NCBI GenBank assembly: GCA_002099365.1
Contig: MSED01000012.1
Span: 62,001 to 126,000, forward strand
Source: Phialophora verrucosa
Lineage: Eukaryota > Ascomycota > Eurotiomycetes > Chaetothyriales > Herpotrichiellaceae
Direction: 5' to 3'
DNA length: 64,000 nucleotides
Position 1 is the stretch's first letter; each line of letters begins with the position of its first letter. Shown piece after piece: positions 32,977 to 44,831 of the stretch. The notes under the pieces are model-generated. The model ran no database searches. It was not told the origin of the DNA and saw only the letters and a program-made list of their open reading frames with translations. The translations under genes and the position numbers were made by a program.

Positions 32977-35118
32977 GCCTGGACCTCCGATCCGCATCGG
33001 ACGTTCTTTTGCCTGTATCTCCTTTGTCTCTGCATATCGAGGAACTGCCAGTTTAGCAAGCGTTGTCTTTGGCCTGATGATGGGCAGGAGGCATGGCCTA
33101 GTCAGGCCGGGTGATCTTTTCGATTTCACTTAGGCTTGCTGGTCTTGCTGGAATAGTCATCTGGTTTATCCTCACTTTTCCTTTGTCCTGCAACATTGAA
33201 CATTACAGAGAGACGGGCTCACGCCAGGACACGCCAATTACCGTCACAAGCTACGACACTGATTCTCCCGCCCACCCAATCCTCTCGACTGGGCGGCTTC
33301 CTCTCTCCTCCTTCACATCTGCCAGTCTGCTACGGAAGGGAGCTCATTCGAGCTGCCCGAGCCATTTTCGATCACGACCGTCGTTTCCGATTGCTTCTTG
33401 TTCCGAATAGGGAGCGCAGAGTTCGATTCTCCCCTTCAGTCGTGGGGGAGAATCCGAGGCCGATATTCCGTATAGGGCGCCACCTCTCGACGCAGTCCCA
33501 GAGAAATTGGACGCGAGCTGCTTGCCTCTGCGGCATGAGTCACCTGCTTGCACCGGCCATGCTTCTCAGAACACAACTCTGCCACCACATCTGATCTTAG
33601 AGTCACGGGTTCACCTCACAGTAAAAGGGAACATTGGAAAGCGCAAGCAATAACAACACCAGCATGGGTTTTCAGGAGGATATTTGATACTTTTGCACGG
33701 CGGTAACAGGGGAGAACACACATTCGGCAAACGAGAATGACCCACGTGCACGCGCACATATCACGGATGGCATATCTTCACTTCTGGTTCATCGACTGAA
33801 CCTTTCACGTTTCAAGGTCAACAATCGTTTAACTATTACACCCCACTTTCTCATTGACGACAATCGTTGAACGAACCACTCTGACGAATCTCCTTATGCA
33901 TATCTGTGCTTTTGCTTACCAAGTCGTGTTTTGAACAAATTGGGTTATGCATCGCGAGGGACTGGAAGCAAGGGGATGGGAAAGGGATTGGGGGTTTGGG
34001 GGGTGGATGAAGGGTGCGGCAGGGCTAGATGAACCTGGGCAGAATGAGGCGAGTGCGCACTGAAGGACTGGGCTGGCCTGGGCTTGAAGAGCAAGCATGC
34101 CTTCCCAATGCAGTGTCATTGGTCTGTTCCTCTACTTTGTCCCTCACGATTACTCCGGCCGCCTACGCGAGCATTGGTCTCCTGAGGAAGCATCTCGCTG
34201 CTGAGTCGACGAGGTCACGAGGGTCTTGGACAAAGGGAGCACACAGGCTGAACAGATCATGCCGGCCAGCTAGTAATTGTACAGATCGGACAGGGCTGGA
34301 TGCTCGAGACAGTTGTCTTTTTCCTTTCTAGCTGAGCTATGAGACTTTGAATTGATATGCTTTTTAATATCCCAGCCAGACATTCCCTCATCACCTCTGT
34401 CTGTTGTGCTGCTGGATCCTTGTTATACTGTACTGTAGCAAGCAGTCGAGCGAGGCGATGAAGAACGTCAGGCTCAGTTGATGTGCGAAAATGCTGCACT
34501 AAAACGAATGCATGCTCATTCTTTGCTGTTCTAGCTCTAGATGTCGCTGTCTCGATGCCTCTCTGGCTCTGTAACTATGTATGCTGGAATGCGCCATGCT
34601 AGCAACCTATGCCTTTTGCAGTGCTGGATGACAGAAAGTGCGCTGTCAAGCCCTCAGAGTCTCCGAAACAACGGCTGTCATCGATCGGAGGGAGTGGACC
34701 CTAAGGTAAAAAGTGCTCTATTGTACGACCACCGCGAAGATGGTCCGCTCAACTCACACCAAGCCTCCACCATCGTCAGTCGTGCGTCCTGGTCGATCGC
34801 TTGGTCCGCGTTCATCGCCTTCACCGTTTGATTGTGTGAAGTTCGTCCGAGCCTAGAATAATACTCGTACTCGAAGGTGGCTCGAATTGCGTGCTCAAAG
34901 AGCCTGGCACTTCTTCAGACGATCGAGTCTAAGTACTGTGTCGTGTTAAAAGTCGTCTCATCAATGATCATGTTCAGATGGCGGTTGAAAGTTGTGGGAC
35001 AAGTCTATGCGGCTTGTTGCGCTGGTAGATTGCTGATATTCGGGGAAGACGGGGGATTTGTGTGGTTGCGTCGAGCTTTGTGTCAGGAACCGGGCTTCCT
35101 GGCCACATGCCAGTCTGC
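32977..35118. other. Non-coding gap between convergent genes
   Basis: About 2.1 kb between hapB (plus) and topoisomerase I (minus). It contains a perfect 10-bp-stem hairpin at 33425-33454. Open frames are short and random, and no gene is supported. Confidence 0.5.
33425..33454. repeat. Perfect inverted repeat / hairpin downstream of hapB
   Basis: GATTCTCCCC (33425-33434), a 10-nt loop, then its exact reverse complement GGGGAGAATC (33445-33454). It lies about 450 bp past the hapB stop. Confidence 0.85.
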
Positions 35119-38102
35119 CTAGAAAGTCCAGTTCTCATCGACGGATTTGAGAGCCCACTCGAACTTTTCCCGCAGGGTCTTCGAAAAGAACTTCTCGATG
35201 GGCACGTTGAACTTCTTACTGAACACGACCGTCAACCTCGGATCAATGTAGTTCTGTGCATCGATCAGTCAGTAGATGGTCTTAAGCTGGATCACAAGAT
35301 TGATCTGAACTTACAATCTTCGAAGTGCCCAATGCCACCTCTTTATTATTCTCTTTGTCCTCTGCCTGGATCGCCATGGTAGCAATCCTCGTGTCCAACT
35401 TCTTGATCTGCTCTTCGAACTTGTCGACTGCCGGGGACTTGCCCTCGGCTTCAACCTTCTTGGTTTTGTTTTCCTTCTTGAACTTCTTCTCCAACTCTGT
35501 GGCGACCTTGAGGCGTTCCTCGAGTTCCTTATGTTTCATCTCTTTTCCGCCTTCAGCCTTCAGCTTCTCGTTCTCTTTTTCGAACTTCTTGGTAATCTTG
35601 CTCTTTTCCTGTTCAACCAAGAAAGCTTGGTGTTCCAGGATCCATGCCTCATCGATATCGTCGGGCAGTTCAAAGTATTCGGCGCCCTTCTTCTTTTTGA
35701 TCTTAGGGTCCACATCGATCATCATCTGTTTGATACGCCATTGCTGGTACTTGAGGCCTTTGATCCGGTCGCCCAACTTTTCCATCTGACCTGCATGTCC
35801 GGCTCCCACGGTTCGCTTGTGGTTGCAGAGTATGGCGACCCTTCGGTTTGCGTCGTTGTAGTCCTTGACTCGTTCGGCGAGAGAACCTTCGGACTTCATT
35901 TCCGAAAGCAGTTTGGACATGGTGTACGATGCGTTGTAGGTACGGAAGACCTTGGCCGTCAGTCCATCCATATAACTCTTGAGATGCTTGTTGAGCGCGC
36001 TCGTGGACAGGCGGTCGAAGAGGTCATCTCCTTCCTGTTTGGGTGGCCTCTTGAAGATTTTCAGATTCTTGAAGACTTGCGGATCTACCTCGAATTCTTC
36101 GTGGAAGCGAATGCTGTCCTTGCCCAAAAAGTCAAAGATGACAACGTTTGGCGGCCGCAGGGTAACGTTCTCGTACTTCAACGAACAACAGCCGACGGTG
36201 TCAGCCTCGTCGTCTCCTTTCTCGTTACCCGCTCTCAGTGCAAATCGGTCGATGAGATACATGGCAGTTGCCCTCTGGCGGTCGACGGTCGGTTCTGCCT
36301 TCAGATCTTTCTGGTAGTCTCTGCGGATGCGGTCGATGTGCTTCTTCAACTCCCGGGCCTTTTCAAACTTCTTGTAATCACTTTGCCCCTTGATGTCCGA
36401 GTTTGCCGCCAACATGACATACTTGTAGTTGCCGTTGATGTTTTCTTGCCACATGGCTAGCCAAGTCCCTTGCTTGTCGTGCTTGACCTCCTTCCATGAG
36501 TGTCCTTCGGGTGGGACAGGCACTGTTGCCTCTTTACCGATGTTGATGGTGATCTGTTCAGGCATGACCCTGGTCTTGACGTGGCCAGTTTTGGGATGGT
36601 CGCCGCGGCCACGGAACAGGCCGGGAGGTTCAACTCGAAAGTTGCCCACTTTTTGCTTCTTACCATCCCATATGCAGTACATGTATGGGGCCTCAGCTTC
36701 GTCTTTTTCTTGTTTGAGGGCTTTCTTCTCCTCTTTGGACAATGCCTTTTTGGCTGCCCGCTCAGCCTCGTAGTGATCAAAGATCGGCCTGAAGTCGCAT
36801 TTGGCAAATTCTTTGATCTCTACCTTCTCGCCATTTCTGTTCTTGGCACCGCCAGTCTTCTTGAGTATCTCCTCGAAGTCGTGGAAGAAGTTCTTTTGGA
36901 AGGTTGGATTCTCGACATTGTGGGTGGAATTCAGCATCGTGCCAAAGAAACCGGCAACTTCTTCGGCGTCCGGGTGCAATGTGACGGGCTCCCCATCGTA
37001 CTTCATCTTGACGTTCTTGGGTAGCGGCTTGTAAGGCGGAGGGAATACAACACCGCTGTGTTGCAGAGTCTCCCATTTGTTGGTGCCGTCACCCTTGGTC
37101 GGATCCTCCCACCATTTGATGTCTTCCTCGTTTTCCTCTTCGTCGTCAAGATCAGCACTCTCTTCCTTCTTGACGGATTTGGTTGTGGCGGCTGTCTTTT
37201 TGGTGCGTGAGACAGGGTCGGGCTTGACCTTTTTGTCGGGTCCAGAGGTCTCGGCTTTGGCCTTCTTGGTGGGTGCACGCTTCGACAGCGGTTTATCGTC
37301 GTCGCTGGACTCCTCTTTCTTGACCCTTTTGGCGGGCACAGCTTTCTTTGGAGCCTTTTCGGTCTCCTGTTTCTCTTCCTTTCGAATTTGCTTAGCCTCC
37401 TTCTCGGCAGCTTTTTCAATTTTCTGTTTTTGCTTGGCAAGTTTTTGGCCCAGAGGTACGTCCGAGTCAGAATCTTCACCGATCTGATGGGCGGAGAGTC
37501 GCGGTGGCATTTTCACCACTTGGCCATTTGCCTTTGCTTTGGACATGAGCGGCGCATCGTCTGAATCGGACTCAACAACGGCTGACGTCCTTCTCTTTTT
37601 GCTCTGTTTCCATATCAGTCCACGTAGTCTTTTGCAAAAATCTTCAGCTTATCAGGATCGCATACCAGCGGTATATCGTCATCACTGCTTTCTGCGTCGG
37701 CGTAGTCTGGTCGCGTGAGACTCTCCCTGAACTTCCTCTTTGCAGTTCCAGCGCCATTGACGAGGTCACCCTTGTTGTCTGAAGGTGAAGCGTTTTCCAC
37801 CTTGACCTCGCCATGGGATATCGAGATACCAGGCATGACATTGCCGTTTGAAGGAATTTGGCGGTCCAGCGTTGCATCGACGGAGGAGGGGATCCTGTCC
37901 GCAGACACGTGCGGAGTGACTGTTTGCATCGTGAGTTGCATGATACGAATATGAGATAGGGATGAGTCGAGCTCCAGGTAGGCAACACAAACACAGCTGC
38001 CTGGAGCAGGGGAGAGTGGTGTATCAAGGAGAGCATACCTCCGTTTGTGCCATTTGTCTTTCTCCTGCCAGCGAGCGGGATGTCATCGTCCGAAGAAGAC
38101 AT
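35119..38102 (-). CDS. TOP1: DNA topoisomerase I (type IB)
   Basis: Four exons: 38102-38039, 37919-37666, 37603-35315 and 35253-35119. The introns are 119, 62 and 61 nt, and the joined frame is 2742 nt, 913 aa. The N-terminus has acidic repeats (SSSDDDIPL, ESSDDDIPL, SDSDDAPL) and long Lys/Glu-rich nuclear-localisation stretches. The conserved core includes EDIKWWEDP, KWETLQHSGVVFPPPYKPLP and FFHDFEEILKK. The catalytic Arg/Lys blocks are ATAMYLIDRFALRAGNEK and VAILCNHKRTVG. The last exon begins with the active-site motif: SKI joined to NYIDPRL, with nucleophile Tyr871, so the 3' intron sits directly before the catalytic residue. It relaxes supercoils through a 3'-phosphotyrosine intermediate in the nucleus. 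The first splice was chosen by phase and branch site and is less certain than the others. Confidence 0.95.
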
Positions 38103-38683
38103 GATGCGCGTGAGGGATGAGACGTAACGTGACGGTTTGGCGCCAGTAAGTGGTGGGTATTGGAAGGACCTTAATATAGCAGGAGAGGACGGCGGGTGAG
38201 AGGCAAAGGATTGAAGAGCCCCCCAAAACGCGCCTCGGATAGTCGGAATGACGGGCGGAGCTATTGGTGATAACGGGTCTCTGAGGTGCGTTGCATGAAC
38301 AGAGGTGATTGGCGAATGTCGAAGGTGCAAGGTGAAGGAAAGAGAAGACTGTGACGAGGCGAGAGAGAGGGAGAGAGAAGAAGTGAAGGAATGGGCGAAG
38401 CCGAGAGGAAGAGCAGAAGCCAGCCAGTCGTGTCGTTTCGTGAGGCCAAACCGAGCCTGAGTTCCCACTCACTGGCCTCTCACAACGGGATTCGCAGGGC
38501 CTCGCAGTCAAATTCCACCGCGGTTGAAAACCCGCTAGCCGATATCGGCCTAGCGCAGCCCAAGCAGCCAGCTCTCATCGGAACCTCAGTTTTCGAGGTT
38601 GATGCACCACAAGCGAATCTCCTCTCTCCCATTCCATCCCTCGTCATCGCCCATTGACAGCTCGGTGGCCAGCAGTCCTCACC
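38103..38683. promoter_or_regulatory. Divergent promoter region TOP1 / ATP3
   Basis: A 581-bp spacer separates the start codons of topoisomerase I (minus) and F1 gamma (plus). It is purine-rich on the plus strand near 38340-38400 (GAGA tracts). No other gene is supported, although the minus-strand frame is open as an upstream extension of TOP1 exon 1. Confidence 0.5.
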
Positions 38684-39743
38684 ATGATGCTGTCCAGAGC
38701 TGTACGACCTGCCTTTGCGGCCGGCAACGCTGCCGTCGCAAGGTGAGCCTCCCCTGTCGACCCCCTCTTCAGGAGCTTGCCTTGGTGCTAACCTATGTAC
38801 AGGACGGCTGTCCCCCAAGTCGCCGGCTATGCCACCCTGCGCGAAATCGAGGGTATGATACGCGGAATCAATGGGAGCTCCAATGTCTGACTGCTTGCAG
38901 GCCGACTCAAGTCCATTCGCAATATTGAGAAAATCACAAAGACAATGAAGATTGTTGCTTCGACCAAGCTCACCCGTGCCCAAAAGGCCATGACCGACTC
39001 CCGACGTTATGGCCAAACCTCGAACCAGGTGTTTGAGGAGGCCGAGACCAAGCCATTGGAAGAGAAGAAGACATTGCTGGTGGTTGCCAGCTCGGACAAG
39101 GGTCTCTGCGGTGGTATCCATTCCGGTCTCTCGCGCGCCACTCGCCGCATGCTCGAAGCGGACCCCAGCCTCGACATTGCCATCGTCGGCGAGAAGTGCA
39201 AGGCTCAGCTTGGACGTTCCAATGCCAAGAATGTCGTCCTCAGCTTTGCTGGTATCGGCAGAGATGTTCCCACCTTTGCCGATGCGCAGGCCATCGCCGA
39301 CCAACTTGTCTTGCTCACAGAAGACTACGCGAGTATTAAGATCCTCTACAACAAGTTCATCAACGCTCAGAGCTACGAACCAACCACCATCGAGGCGTAC
39401 TCAGAGGAGGCCATCACTCAATCTGCGAATTTCGCCGCATTCGAAATTGACGACGAGGTGCTTGCCAACTTGAGGGAGTATTCTTTGGCCAACTCTCTTT
39501 ACTGGGCTCTTGCTGAAGGCCATGCTTGCGAACAATCTGCCAGACGGAACGCTATGGATGTGAGTGAATGTTGCAATCCCGGCTGTGATGATGATACTGA
39601 TGATGATCTTCTAGAATGCCTCCAAGAACGCCGGAGACATGATCGGCAAGTTTACAATCCTGTACAATAGAACCCGACAGGCTGTCATTACCGGAGAACT
39701 GGTCGAGATTATCACAGGTGCTACCGCCTCAGAAGATATGTAG
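38684..39743 (+). CDS. ATP3: Mitochondrial F1-ATPase gamma subunit
   Basis: Four exons: 38684-38742, 38803-38852, 38901-39559 and 39615-39743. The introns are 60, 48 and 55 nt. They join to 897 nt, 298 aa. The first exon encodes a mitochondrial presequence (MMLSRAVRPAFAAGNAAVAR). The mature protein starts around YATLREIEGRLKSIRNIEKI, the N-terminal helix of the rotating shaft. The Rossmann-like middle contains VVASSDKGLCGGIHSGLSR, and the C-terminal helix has the family signature ITGELVEIITGA, encoded in exon 4. It forms the central stalk of ATP synthase. Together with subunit e at 8485-8893 the window holds two genes of this complex. Confidence 0.96.
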
Positions 39744-40092
39744 GCTTCGTTTCAAAAAAGAGAAAGTTGTACATACTACCCGACTTCAATTTTCCTGGCG
39801 CAATCGAGGCTTTTGAAGATTCAAAATCACGTCCTACGTGACACAATTCCTTTGCAATTCTTACATGTGAAGTTGTCGCCTGCATGTCCTGCCGCAATGT
39901 CTTTGTTTCGTGCGGCAAACAGTCATCACTGCCTTGATCAGTTGTTGGAACGTCACAGCTCTTTGACTGCCACTGCCTGAGCCATCGTCCACACCAGCTA
40001 AATGTACTTCGTCCTCTCCACCACAGGTCGCATCACTCTTTTCCCTATCCATACCATCGCCGATACTGCAAACACGTCTTCGGTTCTCGATC
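39744..40092. other. Short intergenic region
   Basis: 349 bp between the ATP3 stop and the next plus-strand start. It serves as 3' UTR and promoter. No gene. Confidence 0.5.
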
Positions 40093-40557
40093 ATGTCAAC
40101 ATCCTCGGAATCCACCGAACCCGAATCCCAAGATATGGCACAAGCCAAGATTGACCCGTCACCAAGAACTCTCTTCAAAAAGAAAGGTAGTGTTCAACAT
40201 CGAAACCAAGCCTTCTGAGTGAGAGCAGCGCTGATAGTATTTTGCGACGCAGAGTTCGGAGAAGCCAAAGTGTCGCGAGTGCTACTCATCCTGACCGTCG
40301 TCGGCGTCTCAACATGCATGCTGTCCGCTCTGGACACCCGCCAGTTCATCAATGTTGTTCTCGTCGCCCTCCTCCTTGCATCTTACCCACCGTTCGTTCG
40401 CAAATGCAGATGGTTTCTTCTCATCGCGCTGCTCTCAACGAACTTTTGGTGGAAAGTGAAATGCGCGGTTGTGTTCGCTTGCTTGCACGCAATGACCGCA
40501 ATTGATTGGGACCATGTGATGGAAAAGGTCAACCACGCCAAGGGCATCACGACATGA
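40093..40557 (+). CDS. Small hypothetical membrane protein
   Basis: Two exons (40093-40186 and 40253-40557) around a 66-nt intron with a GTAGTG donor and CGCAG acceptor give 132 aa. Exon 1 supplies a polar, Ser/Glu-rich N-terminus (MSTSSESTEPESQ) ending in TLFKKK. Exon 2 supplies at least three hydrophobic segments: VLLILTVVGVSTCML, INVVLVALLLASYPPF and FLLIALLSTNFWWKVKCAVV. It ends in a short hydrophilic tail (WDHVMEKVNHAKGITT). There is no signal peptide or known domain. The unspliced second frame also has a Met at 40219, but splicing gives a more credible hydrophilic start. I do not recognise the family. Confidence 0.6.
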
Positions 40558-42833
40558 GGTCTGCCAGTGCCGGTGCAATGCGGATCATCGAGTCTTTGCT
40601 TGGGTCAAGACGATGATAGACCTCTTCGAGGCCTCGGTATCGGAGTCAATTTACTGTTAAGTGTAACGGGCTTGTGGATGAGGTTAAGCAAAGGACCGAC
40701 TGTCGGAAGGACGATTGCTTAAGCGGGTAAACGCTCCCATACTGGACAACAATTCTCGCCTCGGCATGCCAGTTTGATGTTTGGCTACTACCAGCGGCTC
40801 ACTCCCGAAGAATATTTCAGTTTGGCCAGCTTCGGTGCCTTACTGGTTTTGATTGCCTTTGTGTCTCACTCAAGACCTTGTCGCTTAGTACGTAGATCGT
40901 GACCGTTTAGCTTCTAACTTCCTGTAGGGGGTAAGGCTCGATCTCTTTTCCATCCGATGTGAATCACGACGTCTCGAGGTCTGGAAATAGGTTCCTCCCA
41001 TCGTGCCGACGCTTCGATATCTAGAGACGGCCATCAATCCAATCGGGATGGGCATTTACCATTTCGTCCACCACCCATGCCTCATCAGACTTCGGAGAAT
41101 GAAGGTCGTGCCTGCGGATGATGGAACGATGCTCCTTTTTTTTTGGCTTTTTAGTAGATTGGCACCATATCTACGTGACCAGCATCCCTACCAACTCTTG
41201 TCATCGGCAAAGGAGGACAGTGGAAGTGCCGGCGGCCAGCTGGCCTTGCTATCGTGAGCCCACTGGTGTTGACAGTGTCAAGTATACCGGTGAGGGCAAC
41301 CGCGTACCTGCCCATGCACTATAACTGGGAGTGGAGCAGAGTGAGCATTAGTACGGCACATTCCATATGAGGTGCTTCTATACAGTGCCGGTGTCTCCCT
41401 GGAGCTCTCAATTTCCTGCAGACTCGGGTACAGACCTCCTCAGAGCGTCGCATACTCCGTATAGTTCTAGGTTGTCATTGAAATGCTCTGTTGCATCAGC
41501 CACGCACAGTGTAAAGAAGCCTAGTTGTTATGCCTTCGGGCGTAAGGCACTCAAAACCTCGCTTGAATTCGTTGGATGCTGCTCCCTGGTTCCTCCTTCT
41601 CCGGGTCTATTCTTCTCCTGTAGCTGATAAGAATGGTTGTCCGAGATCTGGACGTGCCTCTCAGCTTCGTTTGCCAAGTTCTCTATTCCCTCGCTGTACT
41701 GGTTGATTTATACTCGGAGAATAGAGGGGTCGGGCTCGATGGAAAGCTGATGAATGTAGCTAAACTGTTAGTTGACATCAAGGCCACGAAATGTCTCGGT
41801 CAAGCCCGATCAACACCCTGGAACAATCATCTCATCGAGGGAGTGAGGCACAAAGGTTGTGACCATTTGTAGATAATATGAGCCGGTGAGGTTCCTTTCC
41901 TTACATATTTTACAGAGGTCTTTGTGTACAGATGAGATGTACTCCTCGTTGACGTTCCAGCTTAGCCGCACGGTTTCCCTTCAAATACAAAGGAGTCTGT
42001 TGATCCCCAAGCCATGCTTTCCTGATTTATTTTTGTTCCAGCTCTGCTTCCAGCTCCAATAAGTCTGGATCAATGTACAGGCAACAGACGGAGGATGGTT
42101 GGTCGTGATCACGTGCGCTGCCCCTTTCGCAGCGAGCCTCGCGAGTCTCATCCAGGGACTCAGTATGCTTTGTTGCAGGGTTGTATGCCAGGATGAGGCG
42201 TCTTGCTTGGGACAGTTGACGATGAATTCGTGCATAAGCCATTATAGATGAAGTCTGTGAGCTGCAGAACAGCGTTTGATCATTATTTGAACCTTCCTGC
42301 GCCTGTTTTCGCGTGTATTCAGAACTGACAGGGCGCGGGCGCGCCCTGTCCTCCGTGGTTGACACGCTGAAACGTCTCCAGGCTCCTAAAAAGACATCCT
42401 ATAGATCTGTTCAGGGATATTGAATGGTCTGGCGCTGTATTCATCATGTATGAACTGGCGAGAGGTGCCATAGGAGATAGAATTCGCCGGGAGTACACAC
42501 GCAGATTGTCTATTGCCGTCTGTTCATTGTGGCTATTGGTGAATTATACACCATCCTCACGTCTTTCTGCCGTAGTAAATCGGTGAAACAAGCGTGCTCT
42601 TTTAGAATGAATGGGTCTGCGAAGTCTCCCTCTCTTTCTCACTTTCTAAATCTCTTTATTCAAGCTTGGAAGCAAGCGAAACCGTACAGCAAACATTGAT
42701 CTTTTCGGGGCATATCTTCAGCTCACTCCTGGAGACCAGCTTCTGTTATCCCTACTCTATCATCCTCCAGCTCGCAGCATCTCTCCAAGCAACCTTTTCG
42801 ACCTTCAAACTCGTCGCTCAGCAACTGTTCCTC
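40558..42833. other. Long non-coding gap
   Basis: About 2.3 kb with no open frame that looks like a gene. It contains a strong 10-bp-stem GC-rich hairpin at 42327-42350 and a CACGTG at 42110-42115. Everything else appears to be spacer and promoter sequence. Confidence 0.5.
42327..42350. repeat. GC-rich perfect hairpin
   Basis: GACAGGGCGC (42327-42336), a GGGC loop, then GCGCCCTGTC (42341-42350), a perfect 10-bp stem. It lies in a long spacer 480 bp upstream of the 42834 gene. Confidence 0.85.
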
Positions 42834-43665
42834 ATGGCTGACGCGAGCGTCGAAGCTGCTGCCAGCGGCAGATACATCCCTCCATTTCAACGCAGTCGGC
42901 AATCCCCAGGTGATAACCCCCGCGCTTGCTTCGTCTCCTTACCAAGCTGACAGCTCCAATATAGCGGATCTGCCGGCAACTCCCACACCAGTCGGTCGAC
43001 AAGCGTATAGCAGTGATGAAAACCCCATGAGTTCAGCCGTAAATGCTTCGGGCAGCGCCAATGGCCCTCGCCATCCTATTCCAGACACCTTGAGACAGCA
43101 GAGCCCCATTCTTCAGTTCAAGAAAGAGTTGCCGAAGAGCCTGCAGGAAATCGACCCCGACCACCTCCTCATAATCTTCCGCCAACAGCTCTTAGAGCAG
43201 CTTGGCAAGATGAACACCCAGGCTGCGCGCATGGTTACGTGGACGCCCCAGTATGTCATCGATACAGGTGCTTCACTCGCTTTCATCAACGCCCTGGCAT
43301 TCATCGTCGATCGAGTCAACAGCCGCAAAACTACACGTGTCAGCAATTCCGTTCGACGTGCGCAGATTGAGAAGCTTCTGGGTTCTTGGGAGGAAGAGCA
43401 TGCTGCCATGACAGAGGGCGATGCTGGCTACGCCGCAGCATTGCAAGAACATCCTGACATTCAAGCCGCTATCCGGCAGTCATTCGCCATTCTTCGAGAA
43501 CAATTGCACCAGCTGAAAGAACCCATTGATGATACTACCATCCCTGCCACACCTCAGGACCCAGTTCATATTTTGGAGAACAGAGCCTTGATCAAGCTGC
43601 TGGTGTACTGGGCCATGATGACCCTGTTGGCGGCGGTGATGTTCTGCATTTGGCACGGGAAATAG
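42834..43665 (+). CDS. Hypothetical tail-anchored protein
   Basis: Two exons (42834-42909 and 42965-43665) around a 55-nt intron (GTGATA...TATAG) join to 777 nt, 258 aa. The N-terminus (MADASVEAAASGRYIPPFQR) and a following Pro/Ser-rich stretch look disordered. Residues from about 80 onward form amphipathic helices (LPKSLQEIDPDHLLIIFRQQLLEQLGKM, AQIEKLLGSWEEEHAAM). The C-terminus is a single hydrophobic span (LLVYWAMMTLLAAVMFCIW) followed only by HGK, the classic layout of a tail-anchored protein of the ER or mitochondrial outer membrane. No family is recognised. Its neighbour at 46142-47431 also ends in a membrane span close to the C-terminus. Confidence 0.65.
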
Positions 43666-44831
43666 TCAGCCACCTGTGCGAGGATGGCTCTCTTACCTTG
43701 TGCATGGGCTTGGGTCCTCTTTCGTGCTCTCAGCTCCTGATCATGGTTGGATAAGCACGTCTTGGTTGGAGAGGAAATGGGTCGAACAGCACGCAAGTTG
43801 GCTGCGGGGGGAAGAGCATTGATGGTGATTCTAGTGTCCTGGTTGCGAGAGCATTGACAGCTGCAACAAAGCTTTGGCGGAGCGGAGCAAGTAAGCATCA
43901 GCTGGCGAGCCTGAAGACCCAGACCACTTAGTTCTAGTTGACAATCAGGGCCAGGTCATTTCCAGTCTAGAACGTGCTACATGCCAATCACATAACATCA
44001 GACGATTGAAATGGCTTCCGATGCCAGTGGCGATACACAAATTCCTCTTACAGTATGACAGACGGCCCTTGCGTTTCTACAGCCTCGAGGGTTGATTATG
44101 GTGGTATAGAGGGCAATGAGCTGCTACATAGGTCGACATTATCCCCACGCGAATAGACTGAGCTCAAGAACATCTTCCAGCAGGGATACGGGCGTCGGCA
44201 TAATTCCTCTTAAAGATACAATAATTTCAGCCTGCCAGCTTCTGCATCGTCACTGTGCAGATGCCTACCCAGTACTGCGTGCAGAAGTCGGGGCAAAACG
44301 TAACAGGACTCCTGGTATCAGCGCCACTACCCTCGACTTGACAGGTTGCCACTCTGTGCTTGCTCTTTGCAGTCCGGTAGGAAAGAGTGTAATAAGAACA
44401 CGCGTTCGTGGATTTACAATCTATGGGAGCATCCGCCGGGGCAGAAGTAACTCGATGCCAAACTGAGTGCTCTGTGATACAAGGTCTACAAGACAAAACA
44501 AGAAGCAGAACAGCATATTGAAGACGTAGCTTCATATACACATCCTGCACTGCAACACACGCTGCTGATACTACGTACTTGTTCCCAGGGAGCCCATATT
44601 CACCAACCGTGGCGAACCTATTCCATTCACGACTGGTTGCTGTACCAATTAATCTCGAAGCAGTTGTCGCGTCCACTGTTATTTCCCTCCTATGTAGTCC
44701 TCCTACAACTCTCCAGGATTTTCCCAATTTCTCCTCCCCTTCCTTCCATACTTGGACTGCTTCTAAGACCACAGAGTTGGTTACCGAACTATTTTCTCGT
44801 TTTCAAGCCTCCTTGTTTCTCCGGCGTGACC
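43666..44831. other. Non-coding gap
   Basis: About 1.2 kb between two plus-strand genes. It is AT-moderate with no supportable gene. The right end is pyrimidine-rich, consistent with a leader. Confidence 0.5.
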
